From Capsicum annuum (Eukaryota > Streptophyta > Magnoliopsida > Solanales > Solanaceae), in NCBI RefSeq assembly GCF_002878395.1, contig NC_061115.1, positions 152,831,649 to 152,895,648 of the forward strand: a DNA stretch of 64,000 nt, written 5' to 3'. The translations under genes were made by a program, and so were the position numbers. Within the stretch, counting starts at the first letter, position 1. Each line of letters starts with the position of its first letter. Positions 46,493 to 58,996 of the stretch are shown piece by piece. Under the pieces are notes generated by a model, which was not told where the DNA came from, did not search any database, and was given only the letters and a program-made list of their open reading frames with translations.

Positions 46493-49400
46493 CAACAACA
46501 ATAACAAACCCAGTGTATTCCCACATAATGAGGCCTGGGGAAGGTAAGATGTACGCAGTCTATACCACTACCTCCGAAGAAGTAGAAAGGTTGTTTCCGA
46601 TAGACCCCCGGTTCAAGACAAGGAATAATAATCAAATTCATAATAAAGCATGGAGCAAGATGACATAATATAAATACGACGCCCACAAGTAATAGTAACC
46701 AAAGAAAAGAAAACAAAATTGTAATAGAGCATGAAACAAGGTGTCTTAGCAAGAATAATACACCCACCAAGTAATACCCTACACTAGTGACCCAAACTGA
46801 CACTAGCCTTCTATCCTAATTCGCATCCTCCAGATCTTTCTATCTAGGGTCATGTCCTCAGTAAGCTGTAACTGCTCCATGTCCCGCCTAATCACCTCTT
46901 TCCAGTACTTCTTCGGCCTACCCCTACCCCGCCTAAAACCATCCAAAGCTAGCCTCTCACACCTACGAACTGAGGCATCCATGCCCCTCCTCATCACGTG
47001 TCCGAACCATCTCAGTCAGACTATCCGCATCTTTTCCTCCACCGAAGTCACTCCAACCTTCTCTCGGATAGTCTCATTCCAAACTCTATCACCCTTAGTT
47101 AGCCCACACATCCAACACAACATCCACATTTCCGCCACCTTCATTTTTTGAATGTGGGAGTTCTTGATTGGCCAACACTCCGCTCCATACAACATGGCCG
47201 GACGAACTGCCACCCTGTAGAATTTGCCTTTAAGCTTGGACGACACCTTCTTGTCACACAACACCATCGATGCGAGCTTCCACTTCATCCATCCTTCCCC
47301 AATACGATGTCAGACATCCTCGTCAATCTCACCGTTCCCTGAATCATGGACCCGAGATACTTGAAATTATCTCTCTTACACACCACCTGTGAATCCAACC
47401 TTACTACCACCTCATTTTCCTGCCACACGTCATTAAACTTGCATTCTAAATATTCTGTCTTGCTCCTACTCAACCTAAATCCTTTGGACTCAAGAGTCTG
47501 TCTCCACACCTCTAATTTATCATTCACACCCCCTCGTGTCTCATCAATTAAAACTACATCATCTGCAAAAAGTATACACCAAGGCACCTCTCCTTGGATA
47601 CGCCGCGTCAACACATCCATCACCAAAGTAAACAAAAATGGGCTAAGAGTAGATCCCTGATGCAAACCTGTCAAGATAGGGAAATGCTCTGAATCTCTTC
47701 CCGCCGCCCTCACTTGGGTCTTAGCTCCATCATACATGTCCTTGATTGCTCTGCTATACGCCACCGGAACCCCACTCACCTCTAAGCATCTCCAAAGAAT
47801 CTCCAAGTCGTCATACTAGAAATACGACTGCCATCTTTTCTTAATGTGACCGTTCTCCACTAACACTCTACCATCCTCTCCCTTAATGCAATTCACCTGA
47901 TTGAGGTCATGACCCTTTCTCTCCCTAGCCTTAGCGAGCCTAAACCTCTCAAACGCTGCCGTCTTAGCTAGTGTAACTGCTAACTTAGCCTCCTTCCTAG
48001 ATAACTTGTACTCTTTCCTATTTACCCATTTCTCTAATTCATCCTTACTCTCAACCAACTTAGCATACGCCTCTTTCTTAGTCTCCACTTTCTTCTTAAC
48101 TTCTTCATTCCATCACCAATCCCCTCGATGATACCTGGCCCGACCCCTGGAAACACCCAACACCTCACTAGCATTCTCCCTAATGCACCTAGACACCCTA
48201 TCCTACATACTATCCACGTCCCCCCTACACTCCCCCTCCCTATTCCTGCCACCTTCTTCCCTATCTCCCATAAATTCATCAGCATCAAGCCACCCCACTT
48301 AATTCTAGGTCGACCCTCATCACCCCTTCTCTTCCTATCCTTATTTATACCCAAGTCCATCACCAAAATCCTAAGCTGGGTCGAAATATTCTCACTCAGG
48401 ATGACCTTACAGTCCTTACACAACACCCTATCCCCTTTTCTAAGTAGAAAAAAGTTAATTTAGGTCTTGGCTATTATGCTTCAAAAGGTGATCAGGTGAT
48501 CGTCCTTCTTCAGAAAGCTCGAATTCACCACCACCATCCCAATGGACCTTGCAAAATCCAATAGAGCAGCTCCCTCTTCATTTCGCTCCCCAAAACTAAA
48601 ATCACCATGTACATCGCCAAACCCTTTCGGTAATGCCCCGATGTGCCCATTGAAATCATCTGCTACAACAATCTTCTTCGAGTTAGGCACGCCTCTCAAC
48701 ACCTCATCCAAAGCCTCCCAAAACCGCATCTTCTCCTCCCTACTCAAGCCCACCTGAGGCGCATAAACACTACACACATTCAGGGTAAATCACCCAATGA
48801 TCAACTTAATAGTCATCAACCTATCGCTGATCCTCTTAACCTCTACTAGCTGACCTCTAAGCTCTTCATCTACTAAGATGCCAACTCCATTCCTACACCT
48901 CTCGCTCCCAGAGTACCAAAGCTTGTAACCATCCACATCCCTAGCCTTAGACCCTACCCACTTAGTCTCCTATACACACGCAATATTAATCCTCCTCTTT
49001 ATAAGAATCTTCACAAGCTCTATGGAGTTACCCTTATGGAGTTACCCTGGAGAGTCCCTATATTCTAAGACCTAACCCTCAAGCTATAAACTCTAGCATT
49101 ACGTCTTCCTCTACCGCCCCTAATGTCAAACCTCCCCCCCTCCCACACCCGCTCTTCCCTCTTTCCCCACCACCACAACAGTCCCCCGCCCCAATCCCCT
49201 CGAACATGACCCTATCCAACCATCAACTCCCACAACCACTACTCTAAGAAAAATAATAAACAATAGTAACAAAGCAGCAGCAGGAAATACAAGGCACACG
49301 CAAATTATAAGGAATAGTCAAGAAAAATAAGTCACTCCCACAACTTAAAAATAAGTCCAGAGATGGAATAATCAGGAAAAAGTGGATATCAAAGTTTAGA

Positions 49401-49735
49401 AATCACCGAGTTAGTAAACTGATGCAGAAAATTCTCACCAGAGCAGGAAAATATATAGCACAGTAATGGCCTAGCACCAAGGGAAGCAACACAAATAATA
49501 AAAAGCGGTGCAAGTCACCAATATACGACAGCAGACAATCCCAACAAATTAAACGCAATTCAAGATACAGGAGATAATACGAGAATTAATACAAAAGGAG
49601 GAAATAGCAAAGGTTAGAAGACACCAGGTTACGCTTGTAGTCCAAGTCCTCTCTTCTAGAGTGGTATGTTGGGTGTTGGATCCTAGCAAACTGATGCAGA
49701 AACTGGTCGCTGGAAAATTATATATATATTTATAT
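46493..49735 (-). mobile_element. RTE-type LINE, 3.2 kb, defective, minus strand
   Basis: The 3' end (46493) has the family tail, which read on the minus strand is ACACTGGGTTTGTTATTGTT. The 5' part (49100-49735) has no clear coding. Unit 1 is uninterrupted here, which confirms insertion near 46492. I could not find a clear target-site duplication; the right flank is AT-repeat sequence. Its single reading frame, endonuclease plus reverse transcriptase, is broken in several places. Confidence 0.8.
46803..49090 (-). pseudogene. LINE endonuclease-reverse transcriptase ORF, broken
   Basis: From about 49085 the endonuclease begins (LRVRS, stop, NIGTLQG; INIACVQETKWVGS expected but stops intervene). 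It continues with YSGSERCRNGVGILVDEE, CSVYAPQVGLSREEKMRFWE and DDFNGHIGALPKGFG. The middle part (LCKDCKVILSENISTQ) leads to KRWQSYF at 47820. There the N-terminal half of the reverse transcriptase is missing, and the frame resumes after a short gap with [20 protein letters not shown]. The active-site loop [12 protein letters not shown] is intact. A frameshift at about 47290 separates it from [40 protein letters not shown] and the C-terminal [20 protein letters not shown], ending at 46803. A tandem duplication of GGAGTTACCCTTAT lies near 49020-49049. Confidence 0.85.
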
Positions 49736-49974
49736 ATCATTTTTTTATACAGATAAGTTTATGAGATATAAGAGTTCGTTTAGAACTCTTCATCGTGGGT
49801 TTCTATTTTTAAGCTAATTAATATTTTTTAAAAAATAATAATAATAGATTTTCAAATTCAAGTATTTATATTCTTTAATTTAAAATTTTTACTACAACAC
49901 TTCTTAGTTTTGTCTTAAGAATTGCCACGTGACTTTTTCTGGTGCTTCACCCTCTGCTTTATAGTATATACAGA

Positions 49975-50411
49975 TAGATTTGTTTGTTTGTTATTTTTTT
50001 TTAATAAAAATCAACTGAAAATTTAGATATATAAAAGTATTTCATTTTGATATATACGTTGAGTTTAATTATTAAATCTTAATTTATATTTAAAATTTTA
50101 AAATAATTGCAAGTAAGGATAAGTTTTAGATACACATCACAAATATATATTATTTATATTTATTGATAATAATAATAATATATTTATCATTATATTTAAT
50201 ACAAATAACTTTATGAAATATTAGAGTTCATTTAGAACTCTTTCATTGTGGAATTAATAATCCTTTTAAAAGGATAATGTATTTTTAAATTTAAATAATT
50301 ATAAAAATTTTATTTCAATACTCTTAAACTTGTCCTAAAAACTGTCACGTGGCTTCTTAGCAGTTTGCCACTTGGCTTTTTCTAATGCCTCATCCTCTGC
50401 TTTATAATATA
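49975..50411. other. remnant of a Helitron-like unit between units 2 and 3
   Basis: This is homologous to 22003-22456 (TAGATTTGTTTGTTTGTTA..., TAGAACTCTTTCATTGTGG). Its right end on the minus strand is the terminus TATATTATAAAGCAGAGGATG. No gene. Confidence 0.5.
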
Positions 50412-51765
50412 CTAGTATACATACCCGCATGATGTGCTAATAAAAATATTATTTCTAATCTTTTTGGATTGTGATATTCGAGCATGTTAAATCATATTAT
50501 CTTAAACAAAATCCAATTATCATATCATTCCTTAATGAAATAAACAAACAAAATTCAATTATCATATTGTTTCTCAATGAAATAAACCCCCACCCCCCAA
50601 ATTCTTCACCTCTCACCTACCCCTTCCTCACCATTCCATTGTCAAAGCTATACGCATAGTGATAATAAATCATAAAATATTGAAACCTTTTTATATTTCA
50701 TATTTTATTTATTATGTTATTCACCATTTAAAATTATTAACTTAGTAATATTAATTTTTAGTAGCTTTTCACTTGACTTAATGTAGTTATTAAGTGCTCT
50801 TTTGATTAATATGAAGTAGATATATTAGTTTTGCTTACTTGTGATTTTTTATATTTAAATTTTATTCTATTATTTAATTTTTTCAATTTAAAATTTATAA
50901 ATAGTAATATATGTTTTATCTTACTACATTATATTTTCAAAATTAGTTCAAAATATTAACCTCCTCCCCCCTCCCATCTTTACATTTTTTTATATTGTAT
51001 TTAATTGTTTTCAATTGTTTTCTCTTGTATTTTGACATTTATGTTCTTTCTTATTTCAAAACATACAATGCTAATTTAAAATTTAAATTAGTTAAAATTT
51101 TATATTTTAATATTCATTTAATTCATTAGTTATCAAAATTTTAGTTACATTGTATGTATTATTTAAGATTCGACTTACTATAGTTAAATTACTTTTTTAT
51201 CTAAACAGAAAGTCGCACCTTTCAAACTTTTTACACTATACTTGTAACTTGTTTTCTAGTTTTGTCCTGACATATAGTTATGTGTTATTTATACTTGTAG
51301 ATAACTTACCATTTTACTTAATATCCTTACTTATTATTTATTTTTAATGTATAAATAAATATGTATTTTTTTATTCTTGAAATTTAATTTATTTCTTAAA
51401 TTGTATGGTTCATAACTTTCCCACTATTTGAACTTACAATATAATGGATGCGCAAAATTAGCCTAAAAGTTTATTCATAAATATAAATTACAAGTAAAGT
51501 TATGAAAAAAATAAATAAATTGAAGTATTTAAATACCTACAAATATATTTGATAAATCCCCTAGAAAAAAGTCGATATGTAAATATAGTATTGTTCCAAA
51601 GTCGTCTTTATTCTTAAGAGAAATTTATCAAGATAAAAATTTGTGACATAATAATATTCTTGCACATACGAATACATTTACATTCATTTTTATGAAACTG
51701 ATATGACAAATCTCCTCTGTACATTTTGTGTCTCCATTGTACTTGTTAATTTCTCAAATATTCAT

Positions 51766-52939
51766 TTACACTTTTGAAATATTTATGTACATCATATCCG
51801 TGGAAACTTCAGATTCCTTAGATGCATCTGTGACAAAAGATAAATATAATATTAATAGTAAATAATAATAAATAATTAAAAATAAATTAAGTATAAAACA
51901 TACCTTGATAGTTATTCAGAGAAATCTGATGATGAACATCACCTATAATATTTTTATTATCCATGATAAATACATATATGATAAAATATAAATACAATAT
52001 TAATCTTAAATAATAATAAATAATTAAAAAGTTAAATTAAACATAAACAACATACCTTGATTGCTGCTCAGGGAAATCTGATGAACATTACCTATAATCT
52101 CTTTATTCATGATAAAATGCTTATAACAAAATATAAATATATATGAACTATAAATATATATTTCACATAAGTGATTATTTCTAAGAAATGCTAGTTTATT
52201 CAATCAAACAAAAGACATTCCATAAACATACTAACAAAAACAAACAACTATAGCAACTACGTCAGAAGTTTATTCTACCCCATTCTTTTGAGTGTATCTT
52301 CATTGAAGATGTAAACACATTACAAATATATCAAACATCAATGCTCAATAAAAAAATTATAATATCGTCATCAACAATAAGTTCTTAATGCTTTTTGTAT
52401 TTTTTTCTAAAAGAAATTACTAATAGTATTACACGCAAATATAGGATAATCGAAGAAGCTCTCCATCCACATAAACTCATAAATTAATAATTACATGAAC
52501 ATAATCAATTAAAATCTATGCCAACTTAAATTTAGTATCAATTTACACAAAGTATCAAGTGATAAAAAGGTAAGTCAAATATTATAAGTACACAATTTCT
52601 AATAAAGAACAAAATAATGTGAAAACCAAAATTAAAAAACATTTAGAGACCAAAAGAAACAAAGTCAAGAAGCCATGTGCATTTTGTAAGTCTCTTATCT
52701 TATTTTCTTCTTTTGCTTACAATATTTTATACAGTGAAAACCCCACCACCCTTTTATATATATATTTCCTAATTTTTCGTGTTAGATTCATAGTACTACC
52801 CTTTTTTACTCATATTAGCCAAAAAATGAACAACATACATTCATTTTTTTCAAGAACACCCACCCTCTAAGCTCTTTAATCAATAATGATTGCACATACA
52901 ATACACTAAATAACTGTTGATTTCCTAAAAAAAATCAAC

Positions 52940-52979
<40 letters not shown>

Positions 52980-53131
52980 CAATAAATAAATATTTACATC
53001 CAAAAGGTAAGAGTTAACAACCTACTTTCAAGTTTCAAAATGTCTACTCACCAGAAGAAGAAGAAAAAAGAAGAGAGAATATGAATAGTAGCAAGAACAT
53101 ATTTGCATAGAATGATGAATGTTGATGGCTT
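51766..53131 (-). CDS. putative small gene with tandemly duplicated symmetric microexons
   Basis: I do not recognise the product. The minus strand shows a TATATAAA word (about 53131-53123) and then, much further down, two similar exon-like blocks: 52091-52056 (36 nt) and 51942-51904 (39 nt). Both have TATAG acceptors and GTATGTT donors, and code NVHQISLSSNQ and DVHHQISLNNYQ. Both are phase 1-1 and multiples of three. A third block, from 51827 after a TTGTCACAG acceptor, continues in the matching phase as DASKESEVSTDMMYINISKV and stops with TAA at 51766-51768. ATGs stand in frame just before each block (52110, 51964). The consistent splice sites and phases argue for a real or recently lost gene; the first exon is not identified. 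Confidence 0.35.
52942..52975. repeat. (TA)n microsatellite
   Basis: About 17 TA units. Confidence 0.95.
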
Positions 53132-53365
53132 TATATAGGTAACGTTTTGTATTTGAAATTTCAAAATTGAAATAGTCAACTTATTGATCAACTTAAATTC
53201 AAAATAAAAATGAAATTGCAATTATTTATCATATGGAACATGGATAACCTATTACCAATAGATTTCTCTCCATTTATCTTTCAATTTTTTGGGTTTTAAG
53301 TGGTCCCTTTTTTTCTAATTAAAAAAGTAAAAATCAAATTTAAAATATGCATTTGCATAATTACA

Positions 53366-53367
<2 letters not shown>

Positions 53368-53416
<49 letters not shown>

Positions 53417-53417
53417 C
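53368..53417 (+). repeat. (ATT)n microsatellite
   Basis: About 16 ATT units. The tyrosine-rich frame across it is a by-product of the repeat. Confidence 0.95.
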
Positions 53418-53559
53418 ATACTAACAACAGTAACACATGTGTAATATTATTATTACTTCTACTATTATTTACGTATAGATTATTTATTATTATTATTATG
53501 ATATAGTTAGAGTTTATTTATGACTTTTTAATTATGAATTCTTAGTTTTAAAGAGATAA

Positions 53560-54212
53560 GTTTAAAATAGCAAATATCTATTAGAACTCTTCAAATATAG
53601 ACTTTTATTTTTAAGATAATGAAAATCTTTTAGTTAAAAGGATAATGTATTTCAAATTCAAATACTTAATCTTTCATTCAAAAATGATAAGAGTCCAATT
53701 AAAACTCTCCAATGAGATAACTAACTATTTCTAATATGTAATTTTATTTTATAATTATTTTAAATTTTAAACTAATAATTATTAGTCTTAAATGATCTTT
53801 TGATATTATTATTATTATTATATAATATTTTTTAAAAAAATTCATCTTTCATTAATATGTAAATAAATTATATTTTAATATATTAACATTTAAATTTTAA
53901 AGAGATAAGCTTGGAATAGCAAATATCTATTAGAACTCGGTTTCAACTTTTAAAATAATAGCTTTTTTTATATTAAGAGGATAATGTATTTCAAATTCAA
54001 ATACATAATCTTTCAATTCAAAATTTGATAAGAGTCCAATTAAAACTCACAAACTATTTCTAATATGTAATTTTAATTTAAAATTAACAATTTTGTTAGT
54101 CTTAATTATCTTTTGATAGTTTTTTTTTTTTCCACGTTTTACTACTATTGCTTCTATCACTATACTACTACTAAAACTACTAATTATTACTATTATTATT
54201 ATTATTATTATT

Positions 54213-54245
<33 letters not shown>

Positions 54246-54717
54246 TTAATAGCATTTTCATCTTTCATTAATATGTAAATAAATTATATTTAAATTTATT
54301 TTATGGCATTTAAATTTTAAAAAGATAAGTATGAAATAACAAATATCTATTAGAACTCTTCAATTATGAGTTTCTATTTTTAAGATAATGAAAATCTTAG
54401 TATTTCAAATGCAAATACTCAATCTTTTAATTCAAAACTTGATAAGAGTCCAATTAGAACTCTCTAATGTGATAACTAACTATTTCTAATATGCATTTTT
54501 TATTTTATAATTATTTTTAATTTAAAATTAACTATTTATAAGTCTTATTTATCTTTTGATAATTTACCTTTTCTTTTTTCCACGTTTTTTCTTCTTAATT
54601 TTCTTTTGATAGTTTTTTTTTCACGTTTTACTACTTTTGCTTCTATCACTATACGTTTTTTGTTTTGGCTTAATTATCACTATACTACTACTACTTGTAC
54701 TACTACTACTACTACTA

Positions 54718-54750
<33 letters not shown>

Positions 54751-54765
54751 AATAATAATAATAAT

Positions 54766-54799
<34 letters not shown>

Positions 54800-56336
54800 T
54801 TTTCATCTTTCATTAATATGTAAATAAATTATATTTAAATTTATTTTATAACATTTAAATTTTAAAGAGATAAGTTTGAAATAACAAATATCTATTAGAA
54901 CTCTTCAATTATGAGTTTCTATTTTTAAGATAATGAAATCTTTTTATTAAAAGAATAATATATTCCAAATTCAAAAACTCAATCTTTAATTCAAAACTTG
55001 ATAAGAGTCCAATTATGACTCTCTAATGTGAATAACTAATTATTTCTAATATGTAATTTTATATTATAATTATTTTAATTTAAAATTAATAATTTATTAG
55101 TCTTAATTATCTTTTGATAGTTTACATTATCTTTTTTCTACGTTTTTTCTTTTTAATTTTCTTTTGTTTTCTTCTTTCTTTTGTTTGTTTGTTAAAATTT
55201 TTCTTTTTATAAAAATAAATTGACAACTTAGATATATAAAGGTATTTCAAATAGATATATACGTTGTATTTAATTATTAAATTTTAATTAATATTTAAAA
55301 TTTTTAAATAATTGAAAGTAAGAAAAAGTTTTAGATATACACCACAAATATTATATTATTTACATTTATCAATAATAATAATTATTCTAATAATAATATA
55401 TGTATCATTATATTAGATAGAGATAAGTTTATGAAGTATAAGAGTTCATTTAGAACTCTTTCAGTGTGAGTTTCTATTTTAGAACTAATTAATAATATTT
55501 TGTAAAAGGATAATGTAATTTAAAATCCAAATAATTATAAAAATCTTATTACAATACTATTAAACTTGACCTAAAAAATGACACATGGCATCATATCAGC
55601 TTGCCACATGACTTCTTTTGATGCTTCGTCCTCTGCTTGATAATATATACTTATATACATACCAGCGCGATGCGCGGATAAAAATATTATTTTTAATCTT
55701 TTCGAATTGTGATGTTCAAGCATATTAAATCATATTACCTTAAATAGAATTCAATTGTCATATTATTCCTTAATAAAATAAACCCCAATCCCAAATCATT
55801 CCCCCCCGCCACCCCACCATTTCATAGCCAAAGCTATATATATAGTGACAATGAATCACAAAATATTGAAAACTTTTATATTTCATATTTTATTTATTAT
55901 GTTGCTCAATTTTTTAATTTATTATTAACTTGTTAATATTAATTTTTAATAGCTTATCACTTGGCATAATGCAATTATTAAGTATCCTTTTGATTAATTA
56001 TGAAATAGATATATTAATTTTGTTTACTTGTGACTTTTTCCATTTTTAAATTTTTATTCTATTATTCACATCTTTTGAATTTAAAATTTATAGACAGTAA
56101 TATATGTATAATCTAGTTACTAAATTATATTCTCAAAATTAGTTCAAAATATCAACCCCACCCTACCCCCACTCCCCCATCTTCATATTTTTTCCTACTG
56201 TATTTAATTATTTTCTCTTGTATATTTTGATATTTATGTTCTTGCTTATTTCAAAACATATAATGCTAATTTAAAATTTAAGTTACTTAAATTTTTATAT
56301 TTTGATATTCCTTTAATTCATTATTATCAAAATTTT

Positions 56337-56383
<47 letters not shown>

Positions 56384-57550
56384 TATTTATCATTATATTT
56401 GATATAGATAAGCTTATGAAATATAAGATTATATTTAACTATATTCTATAGCATTTAAATTTTAAATAGATAAGTATGAGTTTCTATTTTTAAGATAATG
56501 AAAAAAAAATTAATTAAAGGATCATGACTTCGAATTCAAATACTTAATTTTTCAGTTCAAAACTTGATAAGAGTCCAATTAGAACTCTCTAATGTGATAA
56601 CTAACCATTTTAAATAAGTAATATTATTTTATAACTATTTTTAATTTAAAATTAATAATTTATTAGTCTGAATTATCTTTTGATAGTTTATATTCTTTTT
56701 TTTTTTGGCACGTTTTTTTATTTTATTTTCTTTTGTTTTCTTTTCTTTCCTTCCTTTTTTCTTTTGTTTATTTGTTAATTTTTTTATAAAAATAAATTGA
56801 CAACTTAGATATATAAAGGTATTTCAAGTATATATATACGTTGAATTTAATTATTAAATTTTAATTTATATATACAATGTTAAAATAATCGTGATTAAGG
56901 ATAAATTTTGGACACACACACAAATATATATTATTTATATTTATAAATTATAATAATAATAAATTAATCATAATATTTCATATAGATAAGTTTATGAAAT
57001 ATAAGATTATATTTAACTATATTTTATTGCATTGAAATTTTAAATAGATAAGTTTGAAATAACAATTATCTATTAGAACTCTCCAATTATGAGTTTCTAT
57101 TTTTAAAATAATTCAAATACTTAATTTTTCAATTCAAAACTTGATAAGAGTCCAATTGGAACTCTCTCTTGTGATAACTAACCATTTATAATAAGTAATT
57201 TTATTTTATAATTATTTTTAATTTAAAATTTATAATTTATAATTTATTAGTCTTAATTATCTTTTGATAGTTTATCTTTTTCTTTTTTGACACGTTTTTT
57301 ATTTTCTTTTCTTTTCTTTCCTTTCAATTATGGGTTTCTATTTTTAATATAATGAAAATCTTTTTATTAAAATTATAATGTATTTCAAATTCAAATACTT
57401 AATTTTTTAATTCAAAACTTGTTAAGAGTCCAATTAAAACTCTCTAATGTGATAACTAACTATTTCTAATATGTAATTTTATTTTATAATTTTTAATTTA
57501 AAATTAATAATTTATTGGTCTAATTATATTTTGATAGTTTAACCTTTTTT
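53560..57550 (+). repeat. seven-copy local repeat family (irregular, 290-1570 bp apart)
   Basis: Each copy has ATTAGAACTCTTCAATTATGAG, TTTCTATTTTTAAGATAATG, GATAATGTATTTCAAATTCA, then ATAAGAGTCCAATTAGAACT, TAACTATTTCTAATATGTA and ATTAGTCTTAATTATCTTTT. The AAGAGTCCAATT core lies near 53690, 54021, 54448, 55002, 56569, 57138 and 57426. Copies are separated by ATT/AAT microsatellites. The array spans two Helitron-like units, so it may have grown by repeated insertion or unequal exchange. No gene. Confidence 0.75.
54184..54245. repeat. (ATT)n(AAT)n palindromic microsatellite
   Basis: About ten ATT units followed by about ten AAT units, able to fold into a hairpin. A second one with an AAC tail lies at 54717-54800, and a plain (AAT)n at 56340-56383. 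Confidence 0.9.
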
Positions 57551-57643
57551 TGCACGTATACTTTTAAAAGATTCAATGGTAAAGTTATTATTAACACAAA
57601 ATTATAATGCCCCAATTTTTTTGCACATTTCCTTAAAACTATA

Positions 57644-57682
<39 letters not shown>

Positions 57683-58996
57683 TATAGTTTCATCATTAAT
57701 TTAATATTTAAATAAATTATATTTAAATATATTATATAACTTAAATTTTAAAAGAGATAAGTTTGTCAAAGAGTAGAAGTCACTCTATAGCTACAAATTG
57801 TACCACATTCAATAGCTATTGACATCTAAAAATTTATGGTTGTCATATTCCTATTTAAGCGAAAATGACACCTCAATGTCAAACCCTTTTCTTTTAACAT
57901 ACATCATAAAGAATGAATAAGCAAAATTATTATGTACAAAGGAAAATATATAGGCATGATAGTCAAATATACTGCTGCAAAGTAAAAATGAGAAGGGCAA
58001 AAGAAAAGAAAAGTTATACCCATGAAAACTGAGCACTGCAAAACTTGTTAGCTCCAGCCATATGTGAATCAAGAGGGTTTAGATTTAACAATCTTGGAGC
58101 CGAAATCTTATTCCCCATGCGGCCATCAAAATTAGTTTTAATACTTTCATTCTTGTCAACAAATAAGGTGCATATCAATATCAAATAAGTATTAGTTGTC
58201 CCTAATATCCACTTCCCATCATAGGTAATATCGACATGAGTGATTGGAGAACCAAGCCCTGGAAAAGCAGTTTTAGCCTGTCTCATGGAACTGCTTGAGT
58301 ACAACCTAATCTTTCCATCAAGTGAACCAACAACTATCAATCCATCACCAGTAATAGCAAAGCACTGAAAGTTAGTTCCCCTCGAAGGACATCAATTTTA
58401 AATGTCGTGATTATTGTTTCTACCACTACTACTAATTTTATAGATATAAAAGAGATATTAAGAAAATAGAACTCCACTTCAATTTAAATTTCATTTAAAT
58501 TCAAATTCAAATTTATATTCAAATACAAATATAATATCTATTTATTAACAGAAGATAAATTATTATTCTTCCTTATCCATAATTTTTCAAATATAGTACA
58601 TACTTATCTTATAATGTCTAACATAAGTTTAAATTTTTAATACCAAAATATACTATTTAGTTATTTATTTATTTATATTATTAGTATTATTATATTTTAT
58701 TATTATTAGTATACTACCACTATCACAAGGATGTACTACTATGATTACTACTAATATTATTTATTAATAGATTATTATATTATAAATTATTTAGAGTTTA
58801 TTTAGGCTCTTCAACTATGAATTTTTAATTTTAAATTAATGAATTTCTTTCTTTTAAAAGCCTAATATTTTTAAATTCAAATAATTTCAAATCCTTTATT
58901 ACAATATTATAAGTTTTGTCCTAAAATCTGCCAAGTGGCTTATTCTTATGTTGCCACTTGGCTTTTTCTAGTGCTTTGTCCCCTGCTTTATAATAT
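55641..58996 (-). mobile_element. Helitron-like unit 4 carrying a VID27 fragment, minus strand
   Basis: The 3' end on the minus strand has a clean hairpin: GCGC-ATC-GCGC in CCGCGCATCGCGCTGG, followed by TATGTATATAAG. The 5' end lies near 58996 (TATATATTATAAAGCAGGGG). The unit holds a captured host gene piece at 58020-58388 in the same orientation. Helitrons are known for capturing gene pieces in plants. Borders are approximate because the terminal bases have drifted. Confidence 0.5.
58020..58388 (-). pseudogene. VID27-like (CYPRO4) WD40-domain gene fragment
   Basis: The minus strand reads [60 protein letters not shown], then [20 protein letters not shown] and [12 protein letters not shown]. 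This is the C-terminal WD40-like part of the plant VID27-like protein (vacuolar import and degradation 27 family), one of the most conserved stretches of that protein. It is one exon of about 120 residues without a stop, with an intact GT donor (58019-58018) and some intron after it. The rest of the gene (a family of about 600 residues) is absent, so this is a captured fragment. Its open frame suggests recent capture. Confidence 0.8.

Larger units (their letters stand above)
22457..49974 (-). mobile_element. Helitron-like unit 2, split by a MULE, a long-TIR element and a LINE
   Basis: On the minus strand the 5' end is TCTGTATATACTATAAAGC at 49974, and the 3' end is a degenerate GC-rich hairpin followed by GGTACCTATACTAG at 22457 with T after it. 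Its own sequence (22457-25998, 45314-45438, 46363-46492 and 49736-49974) aligns with unit 1 along its length. The three interruptions are absent from unit 1. Compared with unit 1, one internal C-rich block is shorter. It holds no gene of its own that I can recognise. Confidence 0.6.
50412..55640 (-). mobile_element. Helitron-like unit 3, minus strand
   Basis: The 3' end on the minus strand reads CATGCGGGTATGTATACTAG at 50412 followed by T. The 5' end would lie near 55640 (TATATTATCAAGCAGAGGACG). No Rep-helicase. It carries the putative microexon gene at 51766-53131, a (TA)n and several ATT/AAT repeats, and four of the seven local repeats described separately. Confidence 0.45.

Noticed and set aside
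46852..48849. Several plus-strand open frames of 70-110 codons
   Set aside because: They are shadows of the minus-strand LINE reading frame.
53300..53506. Frame with a long Tyr run
   Set aside because: Translation of an ATT repeat in another frame; no other coding sign.
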